Part shown: one piece after another, positions 35,144-42,974 of the stretch
How the letters are laid out: every line of letters starts with the position of its first letter
Numbering within the stretch: position 1 is the first letter of the stretch
DNA from: Paenibacillus_E sp040812395
GTDB taxonomy: Bacteria; Bacillota; Bacilli; Paenibacillales; NBRC-103111
Direction: 5' to 3'
Assembly (NCBI RefSeq): GCF_040812395.1
Contig: NZ_JBFNXH010000004.1
Coordinates: 124,001-188,000, forward strand
Length of the DNA stretch: 64,000 nucleotides
Notes under the pieces: generated by a model
Seen by the model: only the letters and a program-made list of their open reading frames with translations
The model's database searches: none
Told to the model about the DNA's origin: nothing
Made by a program: the position numbers and the translations under genes

Positions 35144-35216
35144 GAAACTAGCAACTTTCTGTCTTTCGCGAGGGTCATCACTAGAATACTTAGGTTCACT
35201 GAAGGAGATTAATGAC

Positions 35217-35981
35217 TTGCGCTTGCTGATACGGGAATTCAGTGACAATCAGGAAATCACTGTTTATGAAACAACGGAGCTGTATGGGGAGAAGGGTTTA
35301 TTTCGAGTGATGCAGTTTTCCAACCAGGCTATTCAGGGTGCACTGGATATGAATAATCCGCAGCGAATCGTGTTTGAATATCCGCGGGCGATTATACACT
35401 TAATGGAGGCTAACAACCCCTCATTCGAAAAGGTATTTGTCATCGGCCACGGAATTGGGACGATTGCCAGCCACTTCTCGGAGAAGCGCTTTAAAGTAGC
35501 CGAGCTTGATGACAAGGTCGTGGCGCTCAGCAGGAGGTATTTTGGGTACAGCCAGGATAATGTACTTGTAGGCGATGGCAGGTACATACTCGGGCATGAA
35601 GCGCCCGGCGCGTATGACTATATTATTTTGGATGCCTTCAGCGATAAGGGAACTCCGCCACATCTAATTTCCAGAGAATTTTTCGCGATAGCTCGTGAAA
35701 AACTCGATTCCCAGGGGTCTATCCTGATGAACCTGATGGGGAAAGGGCAGAACGACCAGCTAATCAACGCTGTGCATACGACACTGGGCGAGGAATTCGC
35801 TTATACCAAATCATTTTCCTTACCCTCGGAGGGCGGCGCGGACATTCAGAATATCATACTCATCGGCAGCAACCAGCCCATTCTGTTCCAATTACGAAGC
35901 ATGTCCGGTTTCACGGAGATCGCTCCCAGACCTGGTTATCTCATAAGGGATCGCTCTCCTCATCCGTCTGCGAACGATTGA
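35217..35981 (+). CDS. Spermidine-synthase-like SAM-binding protein
   Basis: This encodes 254 residues from TTG 35217, which has AAGGAG 9 bases upstream. The open frame from 35064 is rejected because it passes through the DinB terminator. It has a Rossmann-type core: VFVIGHGIGTIASHF (motif I region), VAELDDKVVALSRRYF (acidic pair), VLVGDGRYIL, and YDYIILDAFSDKGTPPHL (the SpeE-like 'D.F' loop). It resembles the SpeE/MnmC-like group used for polyamine synthases and related methyltransferases. The substrate is not certain, because the family often lacks true spermidine synthase residues. It ends in a 22-base overlap with the convergent RpoA-CTD-like gene. Confidence 0.82.
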   Translation: MRLLIREFSDNQEITVYETTELYGEKGLFRVMQFSNQAIQGALDMNNPQRIVFEYPRAIIHLMEANNPSFEKVFVIGHGIGTIASHFSEKRFKVAELDDKVVALSRRYFGYSQDNVLVGDGRYILGHEAPGAYDYIILDAFSDKGTPPHLISREFFAIAREKLDSQGSILMNLMGKGQNDQLINAVHTTLGEEFAYTKSFSLPSEGGADIQNIILIGSNQPILFQLRSMSGFTEIAPRPGYLIRDRSPHPSAND

Positions 35982-36181
35982 CCCTTAGCGACTAGCGCCC
36001 GACGGAGCTGTCCCAGCGCTTTTGGCCCCATGCCGTGAAGCTGCAATATCTCTTTCTCGTTAAGCTTAGCGAACTGCTCCAGCCACAAGTATCCCGCCCC
36101 AATAAGCGCCCGGCGCGCAGGCTTGGCTAATTTGACCGGAAGATCGTTTTCCGGTTCTTTTGGCATGTTACTCTTCGGCAT
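35960..36181 (-). CDS. Small RNA-polymerase-alpha-CTD/HhH-like DNA-binding protein
   Basis: This encodes 73 residues. LAKPARRALIGAGYLWLEQF followed by LNEKEILQLHGMGPKALGQL is the helix-hairpin-helix fold of the RpoA C-terminal domain. These short proteins are common in Bacillota and of unknown role. Its 3' end overlaps the convergent spermidine-synthase-like gene by 22 bases. The HxlR gene ends 3 bases upstream of its start in the same direction, so they form a likely operon. Confidence 0.85.
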   Translation of the reverse strand: MPKSNMPKEPENDLPVKLAKPARRALIGAGYLWLEQFAKLNEKEILQLHGMGPKALGQLRRALVAKGQSFADG

Positions 36182-36184
36182 GAT

Positions 36185-36556
36185 TCATTTCCTTCCAAGC
36201 TCTGAATGAACTTCGACGTTACTTCTGTACGTTTCGCCCCACTGTTTCATGGCAAGGATAATCGGCTCCAGCGTTCTTCCAAAAGTCGTTAGCGAGTACT
36301 CCACTTTTGGCGGCACCTGGTGATAGACCTCACGGTGAACGATGCCAGTGTTCTCGAGTTCCCTTAGTTGCAGGGTGAGCATTCGCTGCGTGATATGCGG
36401 ACATATTTTGCGGAATTCGTTGAACCGCTTTGTCCCCCCAACTAAATGGTAAAGAAGAATCCCCTTCCATTTCCCCCCTATAAGTTCAAGCGTAAACTCG
36501 ACAGGACAACCTTCCTCATTCGTGCAATCCTCGTATCCACTTTTACGATCTCGCAT
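36185..36556 (-). CDS. HxlR-family transcriptional regulator
   Basis: A 123-residue MarR-like winged helix. The family signature CPVEFTLELIGGKWKGILLYHL is visible, with a conserved Cys near residue 17 that in YodB/HypR-type members senses quinones or hypochlorite. LQLRELENTGIVHREVY is the wing region. The divergent gene encodes an NAD(P)H oxidoreductase of the quinone-reductase group, so repression of that gene and release by reactive electrophiles is a reasonable inference. Confidence 0.92.
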   Translation of the reverse strand: MRDRKSGYEDCTNEEGCPVEFTLELIGGKWKGILLYHLVGGTKRFNEFRKICPHITQRMLTLQLRELENTGIVHREVYHQVPPKVEYSLTTFGRTLEPIILAMKQWGETYRSNVEVHSELGRK

Positions 36557-36680
36557 CTATCTCTTCCTTTCTCCATAGTATATTATTTGATACTACATAT
36601 CAGAAATGTGCGTACTTACTAATATGAGTATTATCCCATATAATGGGGTCGAATCCAATAATAGAGATGATGGGAATAAC

Positions 36681-37709
36681 ATGACACTCATGAAAGCTGT
36701 TGGATTACATAAGTATTTACCGATCGATCATCTGGAAAGTTTGGTTGATGTTGCAGTAAGTAAACCTTCGCCGCAAGGGCGGGATTTGCTTGTACAAGTG
36801 AGGGCCGTTTCTGTAAACCCCGTAGACGTGAAGGTTCGCTCACCAAAAGAAACTATTGAGGAGCATCCGCGCGTACTCGGTTGGGATGTCGCAGGCGTCG
36901 TGGAAGCTGTCGGAGCCGATTGCACACTTTTTAAACCGGGAGATGAGGTGTTTTATGCAGGAAGCATTACTCGACCGGGCGGTAACAGCGAGTTTCATCT
37001 GGTGGATGAACGGATTGTCGGCAGAAAGCCCCTGACCCTGGACTTTGCGCAGGCAGCGGCGCTTCCATTGACCGCAATTACAGCTTGGGAAGGGCTGTTT
37101 GACCGACTCGGCATCTCGCAAGTTCAAGCTGACAATACCGGCAAAACGATAGTCATTATCGGCGCAGCCGGAGGTGTAGGATCAATCGCAACTCAACTGG
37201 CAAGCGCGGCCGGTTTAACCGTGATCGGTACCGCATCTCGCCCGGAATCGTCCGAATGGGCTTTAACGCGCGGCGCCACCCATACGATCAATCATTTCGA
37301 ACCCTTTTTGCCGCAATTAGAAAAGCTCGGTTATCGCACTGTCGACTATATTTTCTGCTTGAATCAAACAGAAGCGCATTGGAAAAGTATGGCTGAGGCT
37401 ATCGCCCCGCAGGGTAAAATTTGCTTAATTGCAAACACAAAGTCGCCTTTAGACTTAAATTTGTTTCAAAATAAAAGCGTAACCTTCGTTTGGGAGCTTA
37501 TGTATACGAGATCCATGTATAAAACGGCTGACACGATTGAACAACATCACCTCCTGAATCAAATTGCGGATCGTATCGATGCAGGCGAACTGCGAACAAC
37601 CCTTTCCCAGCGGCTCGCACCAATAAATGCCGTCAACTTGCGCAAGGCTCATGCGATCGTGGAGTCGGGTAAAACAATTGGAAAAGTGGTTGTGGAACAA
37701 TTTCAATAG
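36681..37709 (+). CDS. Zinc-type alcohol dehydrogenase-like / quinone oxidoreductase (MDR family)
   Basis: This encodes 342 residues from ATG 36681 (MTLMKAVGLHK); the upstream in-frame ATG is less plausible. It is a medium-chain dehydrogenase: a GroES-like N-terminus (VLGWDVAGVVEAVGADC at 55-71) and a Rossmann domain with VIIGAAGGVGSIATQLA (about 154-170). The catalytic zinc ligands of true alcohol dehydrogenases are not evident, which fits the YogA/TIGR02817 group of quinone oxidoreductase relatives. It probably reduces quinones or unsaturated carbonyls with NADPH. It lies divergent from the HxlR gene with 124 bases between start codons. Confidence 0.9.
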   Translation: MTLMKAVGLHKYLPIDHLESLVDVAVSKPSPQGRDLLVQVRAVSVNPVDVKVRSPKETIEEHPRVLGWDVAGVVEAVGADCTLFKPGDEVFYAGSITRPGGNSEFHLVDERIVGRKPLTLDFAQAAALPLTAITAWEGLFDRLGISQVQADNTGKTIVIIGAAGGVGSIATQLASAAGLTVIGTASRPESSEWALTRGATHTINHFEPFLPQLEKLGYRTVDYIFCLNQTEAHWKSMAEAIAPQGKICLIANTKSPLDLNLFQNKSVTFVWELMYTRSMYKTADTIEQHHLLNQIADRIDAGELRTTLSQRLAPINAVNLRKAHAIVESGKTIGKVVVEQFQ

Positions 37710-37886
37710 GATTTTCTCGTTCTATTCGAAAGCACACAGACGACCGATCAAGCATCCCCATCATCCTTACCATAGCTAAGTCCTAATTAGGCGTGTATGC
37801 CAATATTTAGTTTATGGATAATATCTGGAATATCCATCCATGCTAAATGGTGTTTCTTCACATTTAACTCCGGGATGTGACCGTCA

Positions 37887-38621
37887 TTGGACTTTTTCCA
37901 TAATCAAGAATCCCTAACGACAATCCAGTGGATGCTGAGAGCCGTTGTCGCTTATTTGTTTCTACTCATCGCCGCTAAATCATTGGGCCAACGCTCAATC
38001 TCCCAGCTCCGCTTTTTAGACTTCATCATTGCTTTGATTCTTGGGAACATTCTCGCCCATCCGCTTTCGGATGAACATTCGGGGTTGGCAGGATCGATGA
38101 CAACAACCATCGTCCTCATTATGTTGTATGTATTGACTTCATGGCTTAGCCTGAAATGGAAATTCCTGCAGCATTACCTGGATCCGCCGCCGCTCACGCT
38201 CATTCAACACGGTCAAATTCAAATGAATAATCTATTGAAAGCGAAAATCTCGATCGACCACCTATTCTCCGAGTTGCGCAAGCAGCAAGTCGAGAATATC
38301 CAAAACGTTGCTCTAGCCCTATGGGAGCCCGGCGGGACGATATCTCTATTCATAGAACCCCAGCACCAGCCAGTGACCGCGTCAGATATGAACATAAGCA
38401 CATCGCCTTTCACTCTGGTGAGGCCGATTATTATGGACGGTACGGTAGATCACAGGCTACTTCATCAGCTTGGCAAAAATTCCGCATGGCTGGAGGCCAT
38501 CATACATGCCGCTGACCATCACATTCCTGATATCGCGTTAGCCACGATCGATGATCATGAGCATGTGCGTGTGTATTCGAATCTTTCTAATCAGAAAAAG
38601 AACAAACAATCCTTGGTCTAG
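37887..38621 (+). CDS. DUF421 (YetF-like) membrane protein
   Basis: This encodes 244 residues, with TTG as the probable start. Three N-terminal membrane helices (about 15-35, 42-62, 68-90) include the family signature LRFLDFIIALILGNILAHPL. The C-terminal cytosolic YetF domain follows (LIQHGQIQMNNLLKAKISIDHLFSELRKQ, then VENIQNVALALWEPGG). The family is common in Bacillota spores and membranes and of unknown function. It is monocistronic, with a terminator at 38645-38677. Confidence 0.9.
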   Translation: MDFFHNQESLTTIQWMLRAVVAYLFLLIAAKSLGQRSISQLRFLDFIIALILGNILAHPLSDEHSGLAGSMTTTIVLIMLYVLTSWLSLKWKFLQHYLDPPPLTLIQHGQIQMNNLLKAKISIDHLFSELRKQQVENIQNVALALWEPGGTISLFIEPQHQPVTASDMNISTSPFTLVRPIIMDGTVDHRLLHQLGKNSAWLEAIIHAADHHIPDIALATIDDHEHVRVYSNLSNQKKNKQSLV

Positions 38622-38644
38622 CTTTTGATAAATGTACGGAGACG

Positions 38645-38677
38645 GCACCCTTGCAACCTGGAAGGAGGGTGCTTTTT
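38645..38677 (+). terminator. Intrinsic terminator
   Basis: The stem GCACCCT/AGGGTGC is followed by TTTTT, after the DUF421 gene. Confidence 0.85.
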
Positions 38678-38726
38678 CGCATTTCGAAACCATTTACAGA
38701 CAGTAAACTTTATGTTATTATTTATT

Positions 38727-38740
38727 TACGTAATTACGTA
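38727..38740. promoter_or_regulatory. Candidate operator of the ArsR-GyrB-like gene
   Basis: The perfect palindrome TACGTAATTACGTA lies 28 bases before the TTG start, in a very AT-rich promoter region. Binding by the ArsR-type domain encoded next to it is inferred. Confidence 0.55.
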
Positions 38741-38768
38741 TTTAAATAATTTACAAGAGGTGATCCTT

Positions 38769-39860
38769 TTGAGCGCATCACGGGACTATGGAAGCGAACT
38801 AGATCGCATGCAAGCGCAATTGAATGAACTTCAAGAACTGGTCAGACAGTTCATGCATAAGCCGGAAGAGGCAGGCAAGCTTAAAATCCAGCGTCAGGTC
38901 TCGGAAAACGATAATGGAGGCGTGTTTTATTCGGGGCAGTACCGCAGCGGACAATCCAGCTTGCGATGGGAGCCTCAGGAAAGGCGTATCAGCCAGCTCC
39001 TGCACGTGGACAGCGACAAGGTTGCGAAAATACTAGCTGCACTAGGGCACAAGCAGCGATTGGATATCCTGCGATCCGTACTGCAAGAGCCTTTGACAGG
39101 GCCTGAGTTGGTAGAACGTCTGAACATGGGGACGACAGGCCAGCTATACCATCATATGAAAGCATTGCTAGGCGCCGATCTGCTTGTCCAAGAAGAACGA
39201 GGCGGTGCCTATTCGTTGCCTGCCCATCGCGCGCTGCCCCTGCTTCTGCTGCTTGCGGCCGCTTCCGACATACTGGATACGAGCGATTATATGGACATGA
39301 CGGAAGCCCGAAATAACGCTGGCGACTACCTCGGCAGCACGCAGGAGTCGTACGATCCTCATCATCTGCTATGGGCCGTCATTGAGAATTCCATCCTTGA
39401 GCATCAGGCCGGCTATTGCAGCGAGATAAGCCTCTTCCTGCACGGAGACGGTAGCGTAACCGTTGCGGACAACGGTCGGGGCATTCCCGTTGAGGCGCTC
39501 CCTGACTGCGAAAGTCCTCGCGTTCAAACGATCCTCACGGACATGAACCGTCTCAGCGCAAGCGCTTCGTTCTTAGCGCCCGGCGGTGAAAAGGGCATCC
39601 GCATGCCCGTCGTCAATGCCCTCTCGCTAGAGCTCTCCGTCGAAATCCGCCGAAACGGCAGAGTGTTCCAACAGCACTACAAGCACGGCATTCCGCAGAG
39701 CGATCTGCTGACTGTTGGCGTGACCAAAGAAACCGGAACGAGCATCACGTTCCTGCCGGATCCTGACATTTTTCATGCAACGTTCGATCTAGCGGTCCTG
39801 CACAATCAAATCGCTGAAGTGTCCAAGGCCTACCCGAATCTGCACATTCAAGTTATTTAG
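38769..39860 (+). CDS. ArsR winged-helix regulator fused to a GyrB/ParE-type GHKL domain
   Basis: This encodes 363 residues from TTG 38769, with AGAGGTGAT just upstream. Residues 10-30 are a short coiled coil. At 83-150 there is an ArsR-type winged helix (KILAALGHKQRLDILRSVL, then LYHHMKALLGADLL). From 197 to the end the sequence follows the GyrB ATPase order: WAVIENSILEHQAGYCSEI (N box), DGSVTVADNGRGIPVE (Asp234, Gly236, Arg237), PGGEKGIRMP then VVNALS (lid region), and ETGTSITFLPDPDIF (Thr strand). The position of the catalytic Glu of GyrB (E42) is Ala203, so ATP may be bound but not hydrolysed. The lid loop is shortened. It probably works as an ATP-gated repressor. Confidence 0.85.
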   Translation: MSASRDYGSELDRMQAQLNELQELVRQFMHKPEEAGKLKIQRQVSENDNGGVFYSGQYRSGQSSLRWEPQERRISQLLHVDSDKVAKILAALGHKQRLDILRSVLQEPLTGPELVERLNMGTTGQLYHHMKALLGADLLVQEERGGAYSLPAHRALPLLLLLAAASDILDTSDYMDMTEARNNAGDYLGSTQESYDPHHLLWAVIENSILEHQAGYCSEISLFLHGDGSVTVADNGRGIPVEALPDCESPRVQTILTDMNRLSASASFLAPGGEKGIRMPVVNALSLELSVEIRRNGRVFQQHYKHGIPQSDLLTVGVTKETGTSITFLPDPDIFHATFDLAVLHNQIAEVSKAYPNLHIQVI

Positions 39861-39939
39861 GCGCGTCTGGACAGCAAAAATAGGCTGTCGAACAAGTCGA
39901 CAACCGAAAACAGATCGCCTGCGGGTAAGTAGCTAGCCT

Positions 39940-40138
39940 GCTAGACCAACTTAGCGGAACTAGAGTGCGCTATTTACCAAAAAAACGCTGAATCAACGCA
40001 CAGGAGGAACTGTGATGCCTTATTCCATTGATTTTCGGGTTCAAACACCCTTTTTCCCGCCGATAACGCACCCACGTTCCGCCAGTTTACAAGAGTAGAA
40101 CATTTTCCACCCGATAGCGGATTGTCGTTCCGTTAAAC
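39940..40138. repeat. Dispersed GGAACTA repeat, locus 2
   Basis: AGCGGAACTAGAGTGCGCTA appears near 39953, and inverted copies CCCACGTTCCGCC and TTGTCGTTCCGTT near 40070 and 40125. It is non-coding, between convergent genes. Confidence 0.55.
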
Positions 40139-40726
40139 TTACACAAATCGCTTCTCGATTTGCTTGGTGATGACGAGGGAAAGCGCAACGAACAAAACAA
40201 CGTAGAGGATTTGAAACGGATGCTCAATAAATCGTCTCAAATCGTAGCCGATAAAAGAAACCGACAGCACCATAACCCCTTTGCCAAGCGCCACAGCAAT
40301 CAAGAAAGAACGCAGCCTCATCCCCACAAGCGCCGCCGCCATGTTGACCACAACAAAAGGCCCTACGGGAAACAAGCTGAGAATAAACACATAGCTAAAC
40401 GCCTGGCGACGGGCCCAGACGAGCGCCTTTTGCACCTTGGGCTTCAGAATCCAGCGCTCCAAATAGCGGTGTTTGCCTAGCTTCTTGATGAGAAGAAACG
40501 TCGTTACACATCCGCTCACAATACCGATCCAAGAATACAAAAACCCGAGCCACAGCCCATACACCGCCGCATTCACACTAATAATTACAAGAGTGGGGAG
40601 CGGTGGTACGAACGATTTCATAAAGGTTAGAAAAATGCCCGGAAAGGGACCCAATGCGCGGTACTTTTCCAGCCACAGCATTAAATTTTCTTCGGTCAAA
40701 TAAGACAACAGTTCTGAAACTCCCAT
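40139..40726 (-). CDS. TVP38/TMEM64 (VTT/SNARE-associated) membrane protein
   Basis: This encodes 195 residues with five to six membrane segments. The VTT-domain signature is visible: GIFLTFMKSFVPPLPTLVIISVNAAVYG, then SWIGIVSGCVTTFLLIKKLG and FPVGPFVVVNMAAALVGM. Relatives (YtxB, DedA superfamily) are thought to be lipid scramblases or transporters. It appears monocistronic. Confidence 0.9.
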   Translation of the reverse strand: MGVSELLSYLTEENLMLWLEKYRALGPFPGIFLTFMKSFVPPLPTLVIISVNAAVYGLWLGFLYSWIGIVSGCVTTFLLIKKLGKHRYLERWILKPKVQKALVWARRQAFSYVFILSLFPVGPFVVVNMAAALVGMRLRSFLIAVALGKGVMVLSVSFIGYDLRRFIEHPFQILYVVLFVALSLVITKQIEKRFV

Positions 40727-40870
40727 ATGCCAACCTACACCTACTTCTGCTAAACTCCTAATCGGCTGAAAAGAACCTTATAGGCATGATAGCATAGAAA
40801 TAACCGAGCCTGCATGGAAAAAGAAACCAGTTGGATTTCTCGTCTGGTTTCTTTGATCTGACTCAGGAGC

Positions 40871-42841
40871 TTACGCCTCCATGGGGTTCACGGCTTCATG
40901 GAGCAGCTGCTCCAGCTCCGCGGTGTAGGCGCCCTTCTGCGCTTCGTCCCAGCCGAAGCGCTCCGCGAGGAAGGCGATCGCCGGCGCCTTCCACCGGTTG
41001 GCCCACGCGATGTCGAAGAAGAGGGCGCCCGTGCGGCGGATGAAGAAATCCGCCGGTTTTACGACCATCTCGCACTCCATCGCGTACGCGAGCGCAGCGA
41101 GCACCGCGGCGGGCAGGCCGCGCTCCGCCGCTTCGCCCCGAAGCTGCTCTAGCCGCTCATAGACGGCATCCACGTTGGAGCCGTAACGGCGCGCGAGCAG
41201 CGCGGCCTCCGCCTCGGTCAGCCCCAGCCGCAGGCCTTGGCTGACCTTGCTTTGCAAGAACGGCGCCAGCTTTGCGGAGCCGCCCACATCGCCGCCGGAA
41301 ATCGGCAGCGTGCGGGTTCGGCTCGGCGTCAGCGCCGCCGGAGCCTTGCCCTCTGCCGTCAGCATGCCGGCGATTTTGTCTACGACCGTCTCCGCCATTT
41401 TGCGGTAGCCGGTCAATTTGCCCCCGGCCATCGAGATCAGGCCGGAGTCCGAGACGAAGATTTCGTCGCGCCGCGAAATCTCCGAGGGGTCTTTGCCCTC
41501 CTGATGGATCAGCGGGCGCAGCCCGGTCCAGCTCGATTCGACGTCCGCCTCCGTCAACCCGAGGGACGGGAACATCTCATTGGCCGCGCGCAGCACGTAG
41601 GCGCGATCCGCCATTGTCATGCGGGGATTCACGATTTCCCCGTTGTAGTTCGTGTCCGTCGTCCCGATGTAGGTTTTGCCATCCCGCGGGATGGCAAAGA
41701 CCATGCGCCCATCCGGCGTATCAAAATAAACCGCCTGCCGCAGCGGGAATCGGCTCTGATCAAACACCAGATGGACCCCTTTGGTCAGATGCAGCGTTTT
41801 GCCATGCTTCGAATGGTCCATTTCCCGCAGCGTATCTACCCACGGTCCTGCGGCGTTGACGATTTTGCTGGCGTAGAGTGAGTAGGAAGCGCCTTGACCA
41901 TTGTTCTGGCTTTGGTCTTTGCCCAGACCTAATCCGTGCTCTTGTTCTTGCCGTTGCTCCTGCTCTAGCTCTTGCCCTTGTTCTTGCTCCTGTCCTTGCA
42001 CTTGCACTTGCACTTGCACTTGCACTTGCACTTGCACTTGCTCCTGCTCTTGCTCCTGCTCTTGCCCTTGCTCTTGCCCTTGCTCGTGCTCTTGCCTTTG
42101 CTCTTCCACTTCCTCGTGCCCTAGTCCCTGCTCCCCTCCATACTCCCGTCCAGACTGCTCCTTGCCATACCCCGCCTGCGAACCCCCAATCTGATCGACC
42201 ACCCGTATGCCGACCAGCTTGCCGTCCTTCACGAGCAATTCCTCAACCTTGGCATAATTCACCGCCACAGCGCCAAGCTCAACCGCTTTTTTCATCACCT
42301 CGATCGTCAACCGGGCATCGTCCGTCCGGTACTCGACGTAGTAGCCCCCGCCATTGAGGTCATTTTTTTTCAATAACGGCTCGTGGGCTAACGTCTGCCC
42401 CGGATCGAACATGCGGCGGCGCTCCGAACGCTTCACGCCAGCCAAGAAATCGTACACTCGCAGACCGAGCGACGTCGACATTTTGCCGAACGTCCCCCCT
42501 TTATAAAAAGGCAAAAGCATCCACTCCGGCGTTGTCACATGCGGTCCATTTTCGTACACGATGGCGCGTTCCTTGCCTACCTCAGCAACAACCTTCACAT
42601 CCAGCTGCTTCAAATAACGCAGCCCTCCGTGCACCAGCTTCGTCGAACGGCTGGACGTACCTGCCGCAAAATCCTGCATATCGACAAGCGCCGTCCGCAA
42701 GCCTCTGCTCTGCGCGTCCAAAGCAATGCCCGCCCCTGTAATACCGCCGCCAATCACGATCAAATCAAACGTTTGATCCGACATTGCTTGCAAGTTTGCA
42801 GTTCGATTCAATCCCGAAAATCCATGTTTATGCATCGTCAT
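40871..42841 (-). CDS. glpD: Aerobic glycerol-3-phosphate dehydrogenase with a 100-residue Gln/Glu repeat insertion
   Basis: A 656-residue FAD enzyme that oxidises glycerol-3-phosphate to DHAP at the membrane, passing electrons to quinone. The dinucleotide fold FDLIVIGGGITGAGIALDA is at 25-43, then TSSRSTKLVHGGLRYL (62-77) and the C-terminal GlpD domain (LPISGGDVGGSAKLAP onward). Bacillus GlpD has about 555 residues. The excess is an insertion at about 219-318 made of (Glu-Gln)n, (Val-Gln)n and Gly/Glu/Gln runs, placed between VVDQIGG and the strand YASKIVNAAGPW. The reading frame is intact throughout. It is the last gene of glpP-glpK-glpD. Confidence 0.93.
   Translation of the reverse strand: MTMHKHGFSGLNRTANLQAMSDQTFDLIVIGGGITGAGIALDAQSRGLRTALVDMQDFAAGTSSRSTKLVHGGLRYLKQLDVKVVAEVGKERAIVYENGPHVTTPEWMLLPFYKGGTFGKMSTSLGLRVYDFLAGVKRSERRRMFDPGQTLAHEPLLKKNDLNGGGYYVEYRTDDARLTIEVMKKAVELGAVAVNYAKVEELLVKDGKLVGIRVVDQIGGSQAGYGKEQSGREYGGEQGLGHEEVEEQRQEHEQGQEQGQEQEQEQEQVQVQVQVQVQVQVQGQEQEQGQELEQEQRQEQEHGLGLGKDQSQNNGQGASYSLYASKIVNAAGPWVDTLREMDHSKHGKTLHLTKGVHLVFDQSRFPLRQAVYFDTPDGRMVFAIPRDGKTYIGTTDTNYNGEIVNPRMTMADRAYVLRAANEMFPSLGLTEADVESSWTGLRPLIHQEGKDPSEISRRDEIFVSDSGLISMAGGKLTGYRKMAETVVDKIAGMLTAEGKAPAALTPSRTRTLPISGGDVGGSAKLAPFLQSKVSQGLRLGLTEAEAALLARRYGSNVDAVYERLEQLRGEAAERGLPAAVLAALAYAMECEMVVKPADFFIRRTGALFFDIAWANRWKAPAIAFLAERFGWDEAQKGAYTAELEQLLHEAVNPMEA
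41888..42187. repeat. Hexanucleotide-derived low-complexity tract inside glpD
   Basis: On the plus strand the tract is built of CTTGCA, CTTGCC, CTTGCT and TTGCTC units. From about 41995 there are seven perfect tandem CTTGCA copies, which encode Val-Gln repeats on the minus strand. Gain or loss of units keeps the reading frame. Confidence 0.93.
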
Positions 42842-42864
42842 CGCATTCTCTCCCCTTCGAAGGT

Positions 42865-42933
42865 AAAAATAAAAACCACAACATTCCTAATACGTCTGCA
42901 CGCATAGGCCCGCTGTGGTTTCTCCAATTCTCC
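42865..42933 (-). promoter_or_regulatory. GlpP-type antitermination leader of glpD
   Basis: On the minus strand, GGAGAATTGGAGAAACCACA leads into a stem AAACCACA/TGTGGTTT (42873-42921) and a T/A-rich run, in the glpK-glpD gap. The same GGAGAA-NN-GGAGA element precedes the glpP leader terminator. In B. subtilis GlpP with glycerol-3-phosphate relieves such terminators. Confidence 0.7.
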
Positions 42934-42974
42934 AACCGAATATGAACTTGTCATCAGTATAACATTGACTGCCT

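Noticed and set aside
35064..35216. N-terminal extension of the spermidine-synthase-like gene
   Set aside because: It would overlap the end of the DinB gene and read through that gene's strong terminator; a TTG with AAGGAG at 35217 explains the start better.
41878..42357. Plus-strand Ala/Leu-rich and Cys/Ser-rich frames
   Set aside because: These are shadow readings of the hexanucleotide tract inside glpD, which itself has a complete, recognisable frame on the minus strand.
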